A stretch of DNA of 64,000 nucleotides from contig NZ_SSNZ01000002.1 in NCBI RefSeq assembly GCF_004801375.1, forward strand, positions 868,001-932,000. The letters are read 5' to 3'. Shown piece by piece: positions 51,334 through 61,021 of this stretch. Both the position numbers and the translations under genes were made by a program. Origin of the DNA: Flavobacterium supellecticarium (GTDB lineage Bacteria > Bacteroidota > Bacteroidia > Flavobacteriales > Flavobacteriaceae). The notes under the pieces were generated by a model. That model saw nothing but the letters and a program-made list of their open reading frames with translations, was not told the origin of the DNA and ran no database searches. The first letter of the stretch is position 1. Each line of letters opens with the position of its first letter.

Positions 51334-52395
51334 TTAGTATGTTAGTTCTGCCTGTCGGATCAATTCGCGGAAAATCGCGGCACAATCCGGTAAATGGATT
51401 TTTGGTGCGGATTGTCCCGACCATAAATTGGTAAAATCACCTTTATTTAGTTGTTGGGCTTTTTGGCGCAATGCGGTCGTCAGACTATTTTGTATCGGAT
51501 AGGGAAGTGGTGTGAAACCGGAATGTTCCACTTCGGTCATAAATTGATTTTGCAAACCGCGAGCCCATCGTCCGGAAAACGCAAGGGTAAGTTGACTATC
51601 GGTATCTTTTGCCGTCAAGACCGCCTGCTGATAAGCCGGTATAGCGAGACTTTCGGTTGTGGCAATAAAAGCCGTTCCGATTTGCACCGCGGAAGCGCCC
51701 ATCGCAAAAGCCGCTTTAATGGTTTTCCCATCGTTGATTGCACCGGATGCTAAAACTGGTTTACCAATGCGATTCATAATTTGCGGAACCAATGCCATCA
51801 CGCCAACTTGTGGTAACGGAATCGTTTCCAGAAAAGTACCACGATGACCGCCGGCTTCAATACCTTGTGCTGTGATCATATCGACACCTTTTTGGTCTAA
51901 TAGCAGCGCTTCTTCCAAACAAGTCGCCGTTCCAATTAAAATGGCGCCACTGGCTTTTAATTTCTGCAGCCATTCATCATCCGGAATCCCAAACGTAAAG
52001 CTTACAATAGGGATTTGTTCGGCAATCAGAATATCAATTTGTGTTTTATACGAATAAAAAGAGAGTGTTTCCAAGTGTAACTCCGGGAATTCCAAACCGT
52101 ATTTTTTACCAAGTCCAACCAGGAAATCCTGCATTTGTGACGCTTTAGCCAAATCCACTTCCGGGATGGCATGTGCAAACAGATTTACCGCAAACGGACG
52201 TTGGGTGAGTTGTTTGGTTTTTTGGATTAATTCGGTTGTTTTTTCGGGTGATAAACCGCCAACGGGAAGTGATCCCAATCCGCCTTCATTGGCAATGGCG
52301 GCCACCATTTCGGGAGTGGTTACGCCCAACATTGGTGCTTGAACGATTGGATATTGAATTTGTAATTTCTGGGTAATGGAATCGAATCGGTTCAT
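51334..52395 (-). CDS. Nitronate monooxygenase family protein
   Basis: The 353-residue flavoprotein is of the NMO class I or related 2-nitropropane dioxygenase family, a TIM barrel that binds FMN and oxidises nitronates such as propionate 3-nitronate. It opens IQYPIVQAPMLGVTTPEMVAAIANEGGLGSLP (in parts), with GIEAGGHRGTF (the catalytic-His-equivalent region) near 185-195, then PVLASGAINDGKTIKAAFAMGASAVQIGTAFI (in parts). The usual role is detoxification. It is monocistronic with a promoter at 52410-52417. Confidence 0.9.
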   Translation of the reverse strand: MNRFDSITQKLQIQYPIVQAPMLGVTTPEMVAAIANEGGLGSLPVGGLSPEKTTELIQKTKQLTQRPFAVNLFAHAIPEVDLAKASQMQDFLVGLGKKYGLEFPELHLETLSFYSYKTQIDILIAEQIPIVSFTFGIPDDEWLQKLKASGAILIGTATCLEEALLLDQKGVDMITAQGIEAGGHRGTFLETIPLPQVGVMALVPQIMNRIGKPVLASGAINDGKTIKAAFAMGASAVQIGTAFIATTESLAIPAYQQAVLTAKDTDSQLTLAFSGRWARGLQNQFMTEVEHSGFTPLPYPIQNSLTTALRQKAQQLNKGDFTNLWSGQSAPKIHLPDCAAIFRELIRQAELTY

Positions 52396-52409
52396 GGTAA
52401 ATGTTTTCT

Positions 52410-52417
52410 CAAATTTA
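52410..52417 (-). promoter_or_regulatory. -7 promoter element of the nitronate monooxygenase gene
   Basis: The complement reads TAAATTTG, an exact TAnnTTTG match, 14 bases before the start codon. Confidence 0.4.
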
Positions 52418-52465
52418 TGAAAATGGCCGCCGTAAAACCGGGTTTGGGATATATTTAACGCCCAA

Positions 52466-52501
52466 AAATCAAAAACCGGATTGGAGGCGAATCCAACCCG
52501 G
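52466..52501 (-). terminator. Terminator of the choice-of-anchor protein gene
   Basis: On the minus strand CCGGGTTGGA-ttcgcc-TCCAATCCGG, with one G-U pair, is followed by TTTTTG, 25 bases after the stop codon at 52526. Confidence 0.75.
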
Positions 52502-52525
52502 CTTTCTTCCTAAAAATATAATAAA

Positions 52526-55500
52526 CTACTTAACAACCAGTTTTTGGGTAAGGCCTTCATCCGTTTGGATCAGATACATTCCTGCCGTCAGTTTTGACGT
52601 GTTGATCAACAGTGCGTTTTTCTCCGACTGGATTAATTTCCCGGTCAAATCGTATAGCGAATAGCTGGCCATACGGTTAAAATAAACCACACCTTTTGTC
52701 GATGGATTCGGGAAAACAGTAAAGGTTTTCGGAGCGTGTACAAAATCATCGTTGGTTAGATTGGCTGTATTCACTTCATACATACTAATCGTACCACTGA
52801 TTTCGTTGGCTATAGCTACATAATTTTTATTGTTCGGGCTATCGGCCGCTTTGATAAAGGTAACACCTTCCGGACCAAAATCACCGGAATATGCCGATGT
52901 GCTACGACTGTTTTTATAGTCAACGAATTTTACATCGCTTGGATTGGTTACATCATACACCATCACACCACCAACGCGCTCCAGCGTTATAAAAGCAAAG
53001 GTTTTACCGGCAATTTGCGTTAGCGTAACACCTTCCGGCTCCGGACCTTTGGCGCGGCTTCTTCCTTTTTTAACGTTATCACCATGATCGGCATTAAAAA
53101 TCGGACTGATGGATGGTGTCATAGCCGTATACATTTCGAAATCGTCGCCGCTGTCGAATACGATCGCTTTGGTATCGGCATTAAAGATGGAAAACGAACG
53201 GGAACCTAAAATTTTGATTTCTTCAAAGTCGGCATCCGCATCGGTATTTCCGTTAAGATTGGTCACGCGTAATCGCCCGGCGTTGTGGTTTTGTTTTAAA
53301 ACCGAGGCATTCGGGAAAATAGCAGGATCTAAAGTATAAGTATTGGCACCAACCGTAGTTCTTTCGGTTAAACCGGCATATTCTTTTTCGTCACCTTCGT
53401 TGGCCATAACCAGATAGGTTGTTCCGTTAACCGTGTAATTCGCTACGGCATCCGGTATATAATACGCCTGAATGGGCCAGTTGGCAATCAATACTTCGTT
53501 ATTATTATCGGAAATATCCATACCGTTACCCGGCAGACTGATATCTTTTGTGCCTAAAGCCCAGATATCGGAAATCGTTTTGGTAACCAGATCAATTTCG
53601 GCAATGGCGTTATTTTCCTGAAGGGTTACCCATGCTTTTTGAGAATCAGGACGAATCGTGATGTATTCCGGTTCCAAATCCTGTGCCAGCGTACTGGTAC
53701 TTTTGGTTTTACGCACTCCTGAAGCGATAAGAGCGGCTTCCTGTGCATTAAAAGCGGTAAATGAAGCCGTAGTAACATTAGCCTGCGTTAAGGAAGCGAT
53801 TCCGCCGGAAATATCGATAATGGAAACCGAACCTTCCGGATCTACGGTATAAGCATCGTTTGGTTGTCCTTCGTTGGCGGTTAAAACCTTTGTTCCGTCC
53901 GGTGTAAACGTTACCATATCGGGTAGCGCCCCTACGGTTACCTGTTTTAAAAACGTCCCATTCGTGTCGAAAAACACCACCGATCCGTTTAATTGTTCGT
54001 TAGCATTAGGCGAAGCAACGGCTACCACTCCGTTTTTAACGGCTACACTGGTGATACCGCCATACGGAGCCATATTAATAGAGTTGATCACACTTAAACT
54101 GGTTGGATTCGAAAAATCGATGATCTCCAGTTTGTCGGAAATAGCACTAATCGTAAAAAGACGTTGCGTAGCCGGATCATGTACGATGATTTCGCACGAG
54201 CTGGTACTTGCTCCCGATGGGTCAAAACTACCCACGTATTCCAATTGGATATCGTTCGTTGGGCTAGGCGCCTGACGGTCGTTGTCTTTGATATATACGG
54301 TTGCCATTGGATTTCCGGTGATCGATAAACCAACCGGGTTTTCAAGACTTAGTACAAAATATTCGGCATGTTGTTCTTCCTGTGTATCGTCGATAATCGG
54401 AATTGAAATGGTTTGGGTTGTATTACTACCGGCTGTAAAATGTAAGGTCTGGGTTTGTAATGTAAAGTCATTTTGATCGGCCGTACTAAACGGAGCTGCT
54501 TTTACCACCAAATCTACCGAAGCATTAGCAGGATTGGTCAGATTTAGGTTAAATGACAAGGTTCCGTGGTTTTCGTTTACCGTAACGAAATTGGACGCCA
54601 TTGCAATTTTAGTGTCGAAAGCTACCGTCGAAAACTGAATTGCGGCACTGTTTGTTAACGCATTGTCATGCATATCTTCGATTTGATTAGGGGCTAATAA
54701 CACTGCATAAGTCGCACTGTTGCTAAGTGTTTGTAGCGGACTAATCGTGATGGTGTTATTGCTAAATGTGGCGTCAAATGGTACAGAAGTTCCGGTAACA
54801 CCACCTAAACGTAGTTCTACTAAAGCATCGACATTGGTATTCGTAATAGGCGAATTGTCAATTAAGCGGACATCTTCATTAAACGAAATCGTAGGTTGCG
54901 TATTGATGGCTACGTTAGTCGCGTTATGCGTTGGATTAAAAGTAGCTACCGGAGAAGAGGTATCGTTACCACCGGCAGTAGAACCGGTAATGGTAAGATT
55001 GTCAAAACGGTTGTTTCCGCTGGAACCGGCAGCTGTGCTACCTCCGAATTCAATTTTTAGGGCAAAATTAGGGTTGTTGGCGGCACCTGCGATTCCGGAG
55101 AAATCAAGGGTTACCACTTCATAGGTAGGTTCTGTTTGTGGTGCATAGGTTGTAACGGCCAATTCGGTCGTGATAAAATCGGTTCCGTTTAACGTATACG
55201 AATAATTTTGAGACGAAGCGCCCTGAGTGGTACGGGTCGTTGCAAATTTGATGATGATATTCTGATATCCGGTAGTAGGTGCTGTAACCAGTAGTGCGCG
55301 GGTGTTACTCGGATTTCTTGGGCGCAAACCCAATCCGGCTGCATCACCGTTTTGTGCGTTTAATGCCGATCCGGCTACATTGTCCATATATCCGGCACCG
55401 GTTCCGGGATAGGTAATCTGCGTTCCGGTTGGAATTAATGAAGCATCGGGAGCTACGGTTGTTAACGTTCCGGATGGAAGAGCATTAAAATTCCAGTAGT

Positions 55501-55591
55501 GAATTTGCTGTGTCTGTCCCCAGGTAAAGGTCGATCCCATAAAAAGGAACAGGCGTAACAGCTTCTTTTTAGAAGTGTAAAATTGTGTCAT
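52526..55591 (-). CDS. Choice-of-anchor I family surface protein with T9SS domain
   Basis: The large protein, about 1021 residues, is exported and processed by the type IX secretion system. Domains in order are: signal peptide (about 1-25, LLRLFLFMGSTFTWGQ); a jelly-roll-like domain (about 30-205); a bacterial Ig-like domain (about 208-325, PVATFNPTHNATNVAI ... ISFNEDVRLID); a Calx-beta domain (about 330-440); a beta-propeller-like choice-of-anchor I domain (about 450-940, with LYTISAISDKLEIID-like repeats); and the C-terminal T9SS type A sorting domain (about 950-1021, TVFPNPSTKGVVYF ... KLVVK). Choice-of-anchor I domains occur in surface phytase-like or alkaline-phosphatase-like proteins of unknown substrate. 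I start at ATG 55591 (MTQFYTSKKKLLRL), not at 55615, because the upstream part is unneeded. Confidence 0.9.
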   Translation of the reverse strand: MTQFYTSKKKLLRLFLFMGSTFTWGQTQQIHYWNFNALPSGTLTTVAPDASLIPTGTQITYPGTGAGYMDNVAGSALNAQNGDAAGLGLRPRNPSNTRALLVTAPTTGYQNIIIKFATTRTTQGASSQNYSYTLNGTDFITTELAVTTYAPQTEPTYEVVTLDFSGIAGAANNPNFALKIEFGGSTAAGSSGNNRFDNLTITGSTAGGNDTSSPVATFNPTHNATNVAINTQPTISFNEDVRLIDNSPITNTNVDALVELRLGGVTGTSVPFDATFSNNTITISPLQTLSNSATYAVLLAPNQIEDMHDNALTNSAAIQFSTVAFDTKIAMASNFVTVNENHGTLSFNLNLTNPANASVDLVVKAAPFSTADQNDFTLQTQTLHFTAGSNTTQTISIPIIDDTQEEQHAEYFVLSLENPVGLSITGNPMATVYIKDNDRQAPSPTNDIQLEYVGSFDPSGASTSSCEIIVHDPATQRLFTISAISDKLEIIDFSNPTSLSVINSINMAPYGGITSVAVKNGVVAVASPNANEQLNGSVVFFDTNGTFLKQVTVGALPDMVTFTPDGTKVLTANEGQPNDAYTVDPEGSVSIIDISGGIASLTQANVTTASFTAFNAQEAALIASGVRKTKSTSTLAQDLEPEYITIRPDSQKAWVTLQENNAIAEIDLVTKTISDIWALGTKDISLPGNGMDISDNNNEVLIANWPIQAYYIPDAVANYTVNGTTYLVMANEGDEKEYAGLTERTTVGANTYTLDPAIFPNASVLKQNHNAGRLRVTNLNGNTDADADFEEIKILGSRSFSIFNADTKAIVFDSGDDFEMYTAMTPSISPIFNADHGDNVKKGRSRAKGPEPEGVTLTQIAGKTFAFITLERVGGVMVYDVTNPSDVKFVDYKNSRSTSAYSGDFGPEGVTFIKAADSPNNKNYVAIANEISGTISMYEVNTANLTNDDFVHAPKTFTVFPNPSTKGVVYFNRMASYSLYDLTGKLIQSEKNALLINTSKLTAGMYLIQTDEGLTQKLVVK

Positions 55592-55891
55592 GTGTGTTGT
55601 TTTGGTTGGGTACAAAAGTCAAGTTTTTGGGTTAGGGGAGTATTAACTTAAAAATAAATCGTTGTAAGAGAATGTTTAAGAATAGGTTAGGAAGGTAATC
55701 CTATGAAGAACCGGATGTTAAATTAATTTTTCGATTGACGCGTATCGTTATAAAAAAAAACAGACAAAAAGGTTTGTTTTAAGAAAGGTTTATCATTTTT
55801 AACAGCTATTAAATATTACGTTAAAAAGCGTTAATAGGAGTTTGTTTTTAAGTACTTTTGCGACAATTTATAAAAAACAAATCCAATCACC
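55592..55891. other. Intergenic region between the anchor protein gene and ccsA
   Basis: About 300 bases without a gene. It holds the -7 box of ccsA (55853-55860) and a near-consensus minus-strand -7 box (55613-55620, GACTTTTG). I see no other structure. Confidence 0.5.
55853..55860 (+). promoter_or_regulatory. -7 promoter element of the ResB-CcsA gene
   Basis: TACTTTTG is an exact TAnnTTTG match 31 bases before ATG 55892. Confidence 0.42.
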
Positions 55892-58800
55892 ATGGGTAAA
55901 AAAATAGTCTCATTTTTGTTCTCCACGCGTTTAATGGCTTTCCTGTTTATTTTCTTTGCAGCAGCGATGGCCGTAGGAACGTTTATTGAAAACGATTATA
56001 ATACCACGACAGCCCGTATTCTGATTTACAATACGAAATGGTTCGAAGGTATTATGGCGATCTTCCTGATCAACTTTTTTGGAAATATCAAACGCTACCA
56101 ATTGCATAAAAAAGAGAAATGGGCTACGCTATTGCTGCATTTGTCTTTTATTTTTATCATTTTGGGAGCTTTTATCACCCGTTATATCAGTTATGAAGGC
56201 GTGATGCCGATCCGCGAAGGCGAAAGTTCCAATCAGATTTTTTCAGACAGAACATATCTGACTGTTTTTGTAGATGGTGATTACCAGGGTGAAATGCGTA
56301 GAAGAACCTTTGAACAAAGAGCTTTATTCTCACCGGTGACCAATAACGATTTTACGATTTCCAAGAAGTTTAATGAAACGCCATTTGAAATCCGTTATAA
56401 AGACTTTATAATGGGGGCCAAAGAGGTGATCAAACCAAGCGAAAAGGGGACATTATTTTTAAAACTCGTGGAATCCGGAGACGGAACCCGTCACGAGCAT
56501 TACCTTAAAGAAGGAGAAGTGCAAAATATCCATAATGTGTTGTTTGCGTTTAATAAGCCAACTGAAGGAGCGATTAATATCATAAAAGAAGGCGATAAAT
56601 ATTCGATAAAATCACCATTTGAAGGAAACTTTATGCGAATGGCCGACCAGATGAAAGGTGATGTTGCCAAAGATACGGTTCAGGATTTGATGTTCCGTTC
56701 CTTGTATAATATGGGCGGTACGCAATTTGTACTACCGGAGCCAGCCATAAAAGGTGTTGTAGCCTTCGAATCGAACAACAACTTTAAAGACGATAAATCC
56801 GACGATGCGTTGGTGTTAACCGTAACTGTTGGAAACGAAGAACACGAAGTAACCCTATTGGGAGCCAGAGGAAAAATGGGGGTGCCGAATTCCTTTAAAC
56901 TGGGGAATCTGGAGTTTACTATGATGTACGGAAGTAAAGTATATGAAACACCGTTTAAAATCCGTTTAAATGATTTCGTAGCCGAAAAATATCCGGGAAC
57001 GGAAAAAAGCTACTCGTCTTTTGAAAGTAAAGTAACCGTACTCGATGGTGCGGAACAACGCGATGAACGTATCTATATGAATCACATTTTGGACTATAAA
57101 GGATTCCGTTTCTTCCAATCGTCATTCGATCCGGACGAAAAAGGAACCGTTTTATCGGTAAACCACGATTCGTGGGGAACCAATATAACCTATTTGGGTT
57201 ATTTCTTATTGTATATTGGACTTATGGCGATCTTATTCGATAAAAATAGCCGATTTGGCGATCTGAAAAAGAAACTGGAAAAGGTACGTACGAAAAAAGC
57301 AAAATTACTACCGCTTATTGCCTTATTGTTATCGTTTAGCGGTTTTGCGCAAAACAACCACCAACATCAGATGCCAACGCCAAAACAAATCGACTCCTTA
57401 CTAACCAAATATAAAGTAAGCGACGAAGAAGCGGCAAAATTTGGCCGATTGGTAATTCAGGATCAGGGTGGACGTATGAAGCCTATCAATACGTTTTCAT
57501 CCGAACTATTACGAAAAGTAAGCAAACAGGATCATTATAAAGGAATGAATTCCGATCAGGCATTCCTGTCGATGACACAATTCCCGCAGGTATGGTATAA
57601 CGTTCCGTTGATCTATATGAAAAAAGACAACGACAGTATCCATAAATTAATCGGAGTGTCGTTGGGTGAAAAATATGCCCCATTGGTAAGTTTCTTCGAC
57701 GAAAGAGGAAACTACAAACTGGCTGGTGTTTTGGACGAAGCTTATAAAGCAGCGGTTCCAAACCAATTCCAGAAAGACTTTATTGAAGCCGATAAAAAAG
57801 TAAACCTGTTGTATTCGGCGTTAAGTGGTCAGATTTTAAAAGTATTCCCGGTTCCGAACGATCCGAATAACAAATGGGTATCGTTTCTGGAAGTGAACGA
57901 GCAAACGCATACCGCTTTGGATTCCATTAAAAACGTCATTCCGTATTATTTAAGCAGTATCGACAAAGCCGCAATTTCAGGCGATTATAAACTGTCGGAC
58001 AGCTTGCTAAAAGGATTGGAAAATTACCAGATCAAATACGGATCGAAAGTACGTCCAAGCGATAAAAAAATCGATACGGAAATTCTGTATAACAAATACG
58101 ATATTTTCAAAAAGCTATTCTCCTGGTATATGTATGCCGGAGTGTTGATGTTCCTTTTTGTGATCATCAAAATTTTCAAAACCAATAAAACGGTTAACAT
58201 ACTGGTAAAAATCAGCCATGCGATCATTGCGGTACTATTTGTATTGCATACCGCCGGATTGATTTTCCGTTGGTACATCTCCGGTCACGCACCATGGAGT
58301 GATGCTTACGAATCGATGATCTACGTAGGATGGGCAACCATGTTCTTCGGATTGGCATTCGGACGAAAATCGGAATTAACGGTAGCTTCGACAGCCTTTG
58401 TAGCGTCCATGATCCTGATGGTAGCACACTGGAGTTGGATGGATCCGGCTATTGCCAATCTGCAACCGGTATTAAATTCGTATTGGTTGATGATCCACGT
58501 GGCGGTTATCGTAGGAAGTTACGGTCCGTTTACGTTGGGAATGATTCTGGGAATTGTAGCGTTATTGCTAATGGTGTTTACGAACGAAAAGAACAAAGAA
58601 AAAATGAACCTGAATATTCAGGAGATTACTTATATCAACGAAATGGCGCTTACGGTTGGATTGGTGATGTTAACGATCGGTAACTTCCTGGGCGGACAAT
58701 GGGCTAATGAAAGCTGGGGACGTTATTGGGGTTGGGATCCGAAAGAAACCTGGGCGTTGATCAGTATTATGGTATACGCTTTTGTTATCCATATGCGTCT

Positions 58801-59032
58801 GGTTCCGGCCATGCGTGGTAAATGGATTTATAATGCGATTAGTGTTTATGCCTTCTATTCTATTCTAATGACCTATTTTGGAGTAAACTTCTACCTGTCC
58901 GGTTTGCATTCGTATGCCAAAGGAGATAAAGTGGTAACGCCAAACTTCGTGTATTATTCACTGGCTTTGGTGACGTTGTTGGTAGCATTGGCCTATTACA
59001 AAAACAAAAAATACCTGCATAAAAAGAAATAA
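55892..59032 (+). CDS. ccsA: ResB-CcsA fused cytochrome c maturation protein
   Basis: The 1046-residue inner-membrane protein carries both parts of the system II cytochrome c synthase, which delivers haem to apocytochrome c in the periplasm. Residues about 1-475 are ResB-like, with an N-terminal helix pair (LMAFLFIFFAAAMAVGTFIEN) and a large periplasmic domain ending in FRFFQSSFDPDEKGT. A central periplasmic stretch follows at about 475-740, and residues about 740-1046 are CcsA-like, with the tryptophan-rich motif WGRYWGWDPKETWAL at about 940-955, the haem-handling WWD region. The fusion is usual for Bacteroidota. It is closed by a terminator at 59054-59075. Confidence 0.94.
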   Translation: MGKKIVSFLFSTRLMAFLFIFFAAAMAVGTFIENDYNTTTARILIYNTKWFEGIMAIFLINFFGNIKRYQLHKKEKWATLLLHLSFIFIILGAFITRYISYEGVMPIREGESSNQIFSDRTYLTVFVDGDYQGEMRRRTFEQRALFSPVTNNDFTISKKFNETPFEIRYKDFIMGAKEVIKPSEKGTLFLKLVESGDGTRHEHYLKEGEVQNIHNVLFAFNKPTEGAINIIKEGDKYSIKSPFEGNFMRMADQMKGDVAKDTVQDLMFRSLYNMGGTQFVLPEPAIKGVVAFESNNNFKDDKSDDALVLTVTVGNEEHEVTLLGARGKMGVPNSFKLGNLEFTMMYGSKVYETPFKIRLNDFVAEKYPGTEKSYSSFESKVTVLDGAEQRDERIYMNHILDYKGFRFFQSSFDPDEKGTVLSVNHDSWGTNITYLGYFLLYIGLMAILFDKNSRFGDLKKKLEKVRTKKAKLLPLIALLLSFSGFAQNNHQHQMPTPKQIDSLLTKYKVSDEEAAKFGRLVIQDQGGRMKPINTFSSELLRKVSKQDHYKGMNSDQAFLSMTQFPQVWYNVPLIYMKKDNDSIHKLIGVSLGEKYAPLVSFFDERGNYKLAGVLDEAYKAAVPNQFQKDFIEADKKVNLLYSALSGQILKVFPVPNDPNNKWVSFLEVNEQTHTALDSIKNVIPYYLSSIDKAAISGDYKLSDSLLKGLENYQIKYGSKVRPSDKKIDTEILYNKYDIFKKLFSWYMYAGVLMFLFVIIKIFKTNKTVNILVKISHAIIAVLFVLHTAGLIFRWYISGHAPWSDAYESMIYVGWATMFFGLAFGRKSELTVASTAFVASMILMVAHWSWMDPAIANLQPVLNSYWLMIHVAVIVGSYGPFTLGMILGIVALLLMVFTNEKNKEKMNLNIQEITYINEMALTVGLVMLTIGNFLGGQWANESWGRYWGWDPKETWALISIMVYAFVIHMRLVPAMRGKWIYNAISVYAFYSILMTYFGVNFYLSGLHSYAKGDKVVTPNFVYYSLALVTLLVALAYYKNKKYLHKKK

Positions 59033-59053
59033 TAGCCAAATAATAAAATGATG

Positions 59054-59080
59054 AAAGCTACCTTTGGGTAGCTTTTTTTA
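59054..59080 (+). terminator. Terminator of the ResB-CcsA gene
   Basis: The stem AAAGCTACC-tttg-GGTAGCTTT is followed by TTTTA, 20 bases after the stop codon. Confidence 0.9.
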
Positions 59081-59170
59081 TTTGTGAGTATTAAATAATT
59101 TAATTTTTAATATTTTTTTAACAAAAACACCCATTACATTTATACTCGTTAATCAATAAAAACAAACAGT

Positions 59171-59404
59171 ATGAAAAAAGTAGTTTATTTGGCCATGGCC
59201 TTTATGTTCACTATGGCAATGTCGGCTCAGGAAGTAAAAAAAGAAATGAAAAAAGAAGCCGACGGAGCTAAAAAAGAAATGAAGCACGAAGGCAAAAAAG
59301 CGAAAGCAGAAATGAAAGCCGAAGGCAAAGAAGCGAAAGCAGAAATGAAAGCCGAAGGTAAAAAAGCGAAAGCAGAAATGAAAGATGAAATGAAAAAAAA
59401 GTAA
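59171..59404 (+). CDS. Small secreted protein of five tandem 11-residue repeats
   Basis: The 77-residue product has a 20-residue signal peptide (MKKVVYLAMAFMFTMAMSAQ) plus two residues. The remaining 55 residues are exactly five tandem repeats of 11 residues: KKEMKKEADGA, KKEMKHEGKKA, KAEMKAEGKEA, KAEMKAEGKKA, and KAEMKDEMKKK. The units at 59237-59269, 59270-59302, 59303-59335, 59336-59368 and 59369-59401 are 33 bases each. The pattern of Lys, Glu, Ala and Gly with period 11 is that of group 3 LEA (late embryogenesis abundant) proteins, which are disordered and become helical in drying or crowding. The likely role is protection of the periplasm or surface in stress. It lies between ccsA and the MFS gene with its own terminator. 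Confidence 0.75.
   Translation: MKKVVYLAMAFMFTMAMSAQEVKKEMKKEADGAKKEMKHEGKKAKAEMKAEGKEAKAEMKAEGKKAKAEMKDEMKKK
59237..59401 (+). repeat. Five tandem 33-base repeats encoding an 11-mer
   Basis: Five direct 33-base units fill the coding part after the signal peptide. The third and fourth units are the most alike, and the first and last the most diverged, as expected for a repeat that expanded by internal duplication. Confidence 0.8.
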
Positions 59405-59411
59405 CAAAATG

Positions 59412-59436
59412 AAAAGCGCCTTTCGGGGCGCTTTTT
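59412..59436. terminator. Terminator between the repeat protein and MFS genes
   Basis: The stem AAAAGCGCC-tttcgg-GGCGCTTTT is followed by a T-run, 8 bases after the stop codon at 59404. It also lies at the end of the convergent MFS gene. Confidence 0.88.
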
Positions 59437-60665
59437 TATTCGGTATAATCCAAATCTTTATTATGGGTTTCGGCAATCGTAAGCGTCGAATAAATAGCCA
59501 GTGCAAATACAATCAATCCGACTATAGAAGCAGAAACAATCACCCCGTTATGGACTTTTAAATGATCAAAAGCGATTAACATCACCGGAAGTAAACCGCG
59601 AACCATATTCGGGATTGTTGTTGCGGCTGTACTGCGGATATTGGTTCCAAACTGTTCGGCACCAACCGTTACAAACATCGCCCAATAACCGGTTCCCAAT
59701 CCGAGCCAGGCACAATAAAAGTAATACATTTGCTCCGATCGTGTTCCGCCGTATAGCATCAATACAATTCCTACAATCGTAAAGAGCATCATATATACGA
59801 TCGCCTTTTTCCGTGAACGCAATAATTGTGAAATGAGCCCGCTGGCAAAGTCGCCTACGGAAATCCCAACATACGCCCACATAATCGCTTTCCCGGGTTC
59901 AATTTCCCCAATCCCGAACGAAGGCGCAAACTGATTCCCCATTACCGCCAGTATACCCACGCAAAACCAGGTGGGCAATCCAATGGCAATGCACTTTACA
60001 TATTTTATAAAACGGTTGCGATTGGTAAAAAAGCCAAGAAAATTTCCTTTTTGAATATCGGTATCCCGAAGGTCTTTATACAGCCCGGATTCCATCACGC
60101 CTACGCGTAAAAAAAGCAGAAACAGTCCTAACGAACCACCGATAAAATAGGCATAGGTCCAGTCGCCGGCCAGCTCTACGGTGAGTTGTGCGACTACGGC
60201 ACCTAAAAGCCCGAAACCGGCCACAATGGAAGTGCCGATTGCCCGTAATTCTTTGGGTAATGATTCCGAAACCAACGTGATCCCGGCACCCAATTCGCCC
60301 GCAAGTCCGACACCTGCAATAAAACGCAGAATGGCATAGGTCATCGCTTTATCGTTAAAGGGTAGAAACGGAAGGAAACCGCACAAAATATTAGCCACGG
60401 AATAGACAAGTATGGAACCGAAAAGTACCGAAAGACGTCCTTTTTTGTCGCCTAACATGCCCCAGAGTATACCACCTAACAACAATCCGATCATCTGGAA
60501 ATTCAGAATCATCGTACCGTCGGTATCCACATCAAGACCAAGGGTTTTTAAACTGGGAATGCGTACAATGCCGAAAAGAAGTAAATCGTAAATGTCGACA
60601 AAATAGCCCAGAGCGGCTACAATTACAGGAAAGGATAATAAATGTTTAATTTTTTGGGATTCCAT
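59436..60665 (-). CDS. MFS transporter
   Basis: The 409-residue protein has twelve membrane helices and the MFS signature in the loop between helices 2 and 3 (GMLGDKKGRLSVLFGS, in the form GDKKGRL). Helices 4 and 5 contain RFIAGVGLAGELGAGITLV, typical of sugar-porter or aromatic-acid/H+ symporter members. The charge-relay motif is partly repeated at SRKKA between helices 8 and 9. The substrate cannot be read. It is monocistronic, ends in the terminator at 59412-59436, and its -7 box is at 60689-60696. Confidence 0.92.
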   Translation of the reverse strand: MESQKIKHLLSFPVIVAALGYFVDIYDLLLFGIVRIPSLKTLGLDVDTDGTMILNFQMIGLLLGGILWGMLGDKKGRLSVLFGSILVYSVANILCGFLPFLPFNDKAMTYAILRFIAGVGLAGELGAGITLVSESLPKELRAIGTSIVAGFGLLGAVVAQLTVELAGDWTYAYFIGGSLGLFLLFLRVGVMESGLYKDLRDTDIQKGNFLGFFTNRNRFIKYVKCIAIGLPTWFCVGILAVMGNQFAPSFGIGEIEPGKAIMWAYVGISVGDFASGLISQLLRSRKKAIVYMMLFTIVGIVLMLYGGTRSEQMYYFYCAWLGLGTGYWAMFVTVGAEQFGTNIRSTAATTIPNMVRGLLPVMLIAFDHLKVHNGVIVSASIVGLIVFALAIYSTLTIAETHNKDLDYTE

Positions 60666-61021
60666 TTATATTTTGGGTTAAGTATTGCCAAAAATATAAA
60701 TAATTGTCTTCTGTGTTGTTTTTTGTAAGGATATTTTTTAGTAGGATTAATCGGTTTTAGATTTCGTCAGGAACTTATTGTCTGGTTGGTTGGGTCTGCT
60801 GATAGTTTATTGTGAAGTTTTGAAATTTACAGTACTATTGTGTTTAAAATAACGAAAAATGTAAATATATGTCATTTTTTTTTCGGTTTAATAATTAAAA
60901 ATATAATGAAATTAAATATCTTCACCGTCTAATATTAAAATTCACGTTAATAGGATATTTTATAATCTAATTTTATAGTAAACTAAAACCAAAAAACAAT
61001 CTTAATAAAACACAAACAAAC
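60666..61021. other. AT-rich intergenic region before the 171-residue gene
   Basis: About 356 bases of very AT-rich sequence with many short A and T runs. Apart from the MFS -7 box I see no long inverted repeat, no small gene and no TAnnTTTG box on the plus strand. Confidence 0.5.
60689..60696 (-). promoter_or_regulatory. -7 promoter element of the MFS gene
   Basis: The complement reads TATTTTTG, an exact TAnnTTTG match, 23 bases before the start codon at 60665. Confidence 0.4.

Noticed and set aside
59153-59512. A 119-codon minus-strand frame rich in Phe and His opposite the repeat peptide
   Set aside because: It is the mirror of the 33-base repeats and the terminator; its low-complexity Phe-rich sequence is an artefact of the complementary Lys codons.
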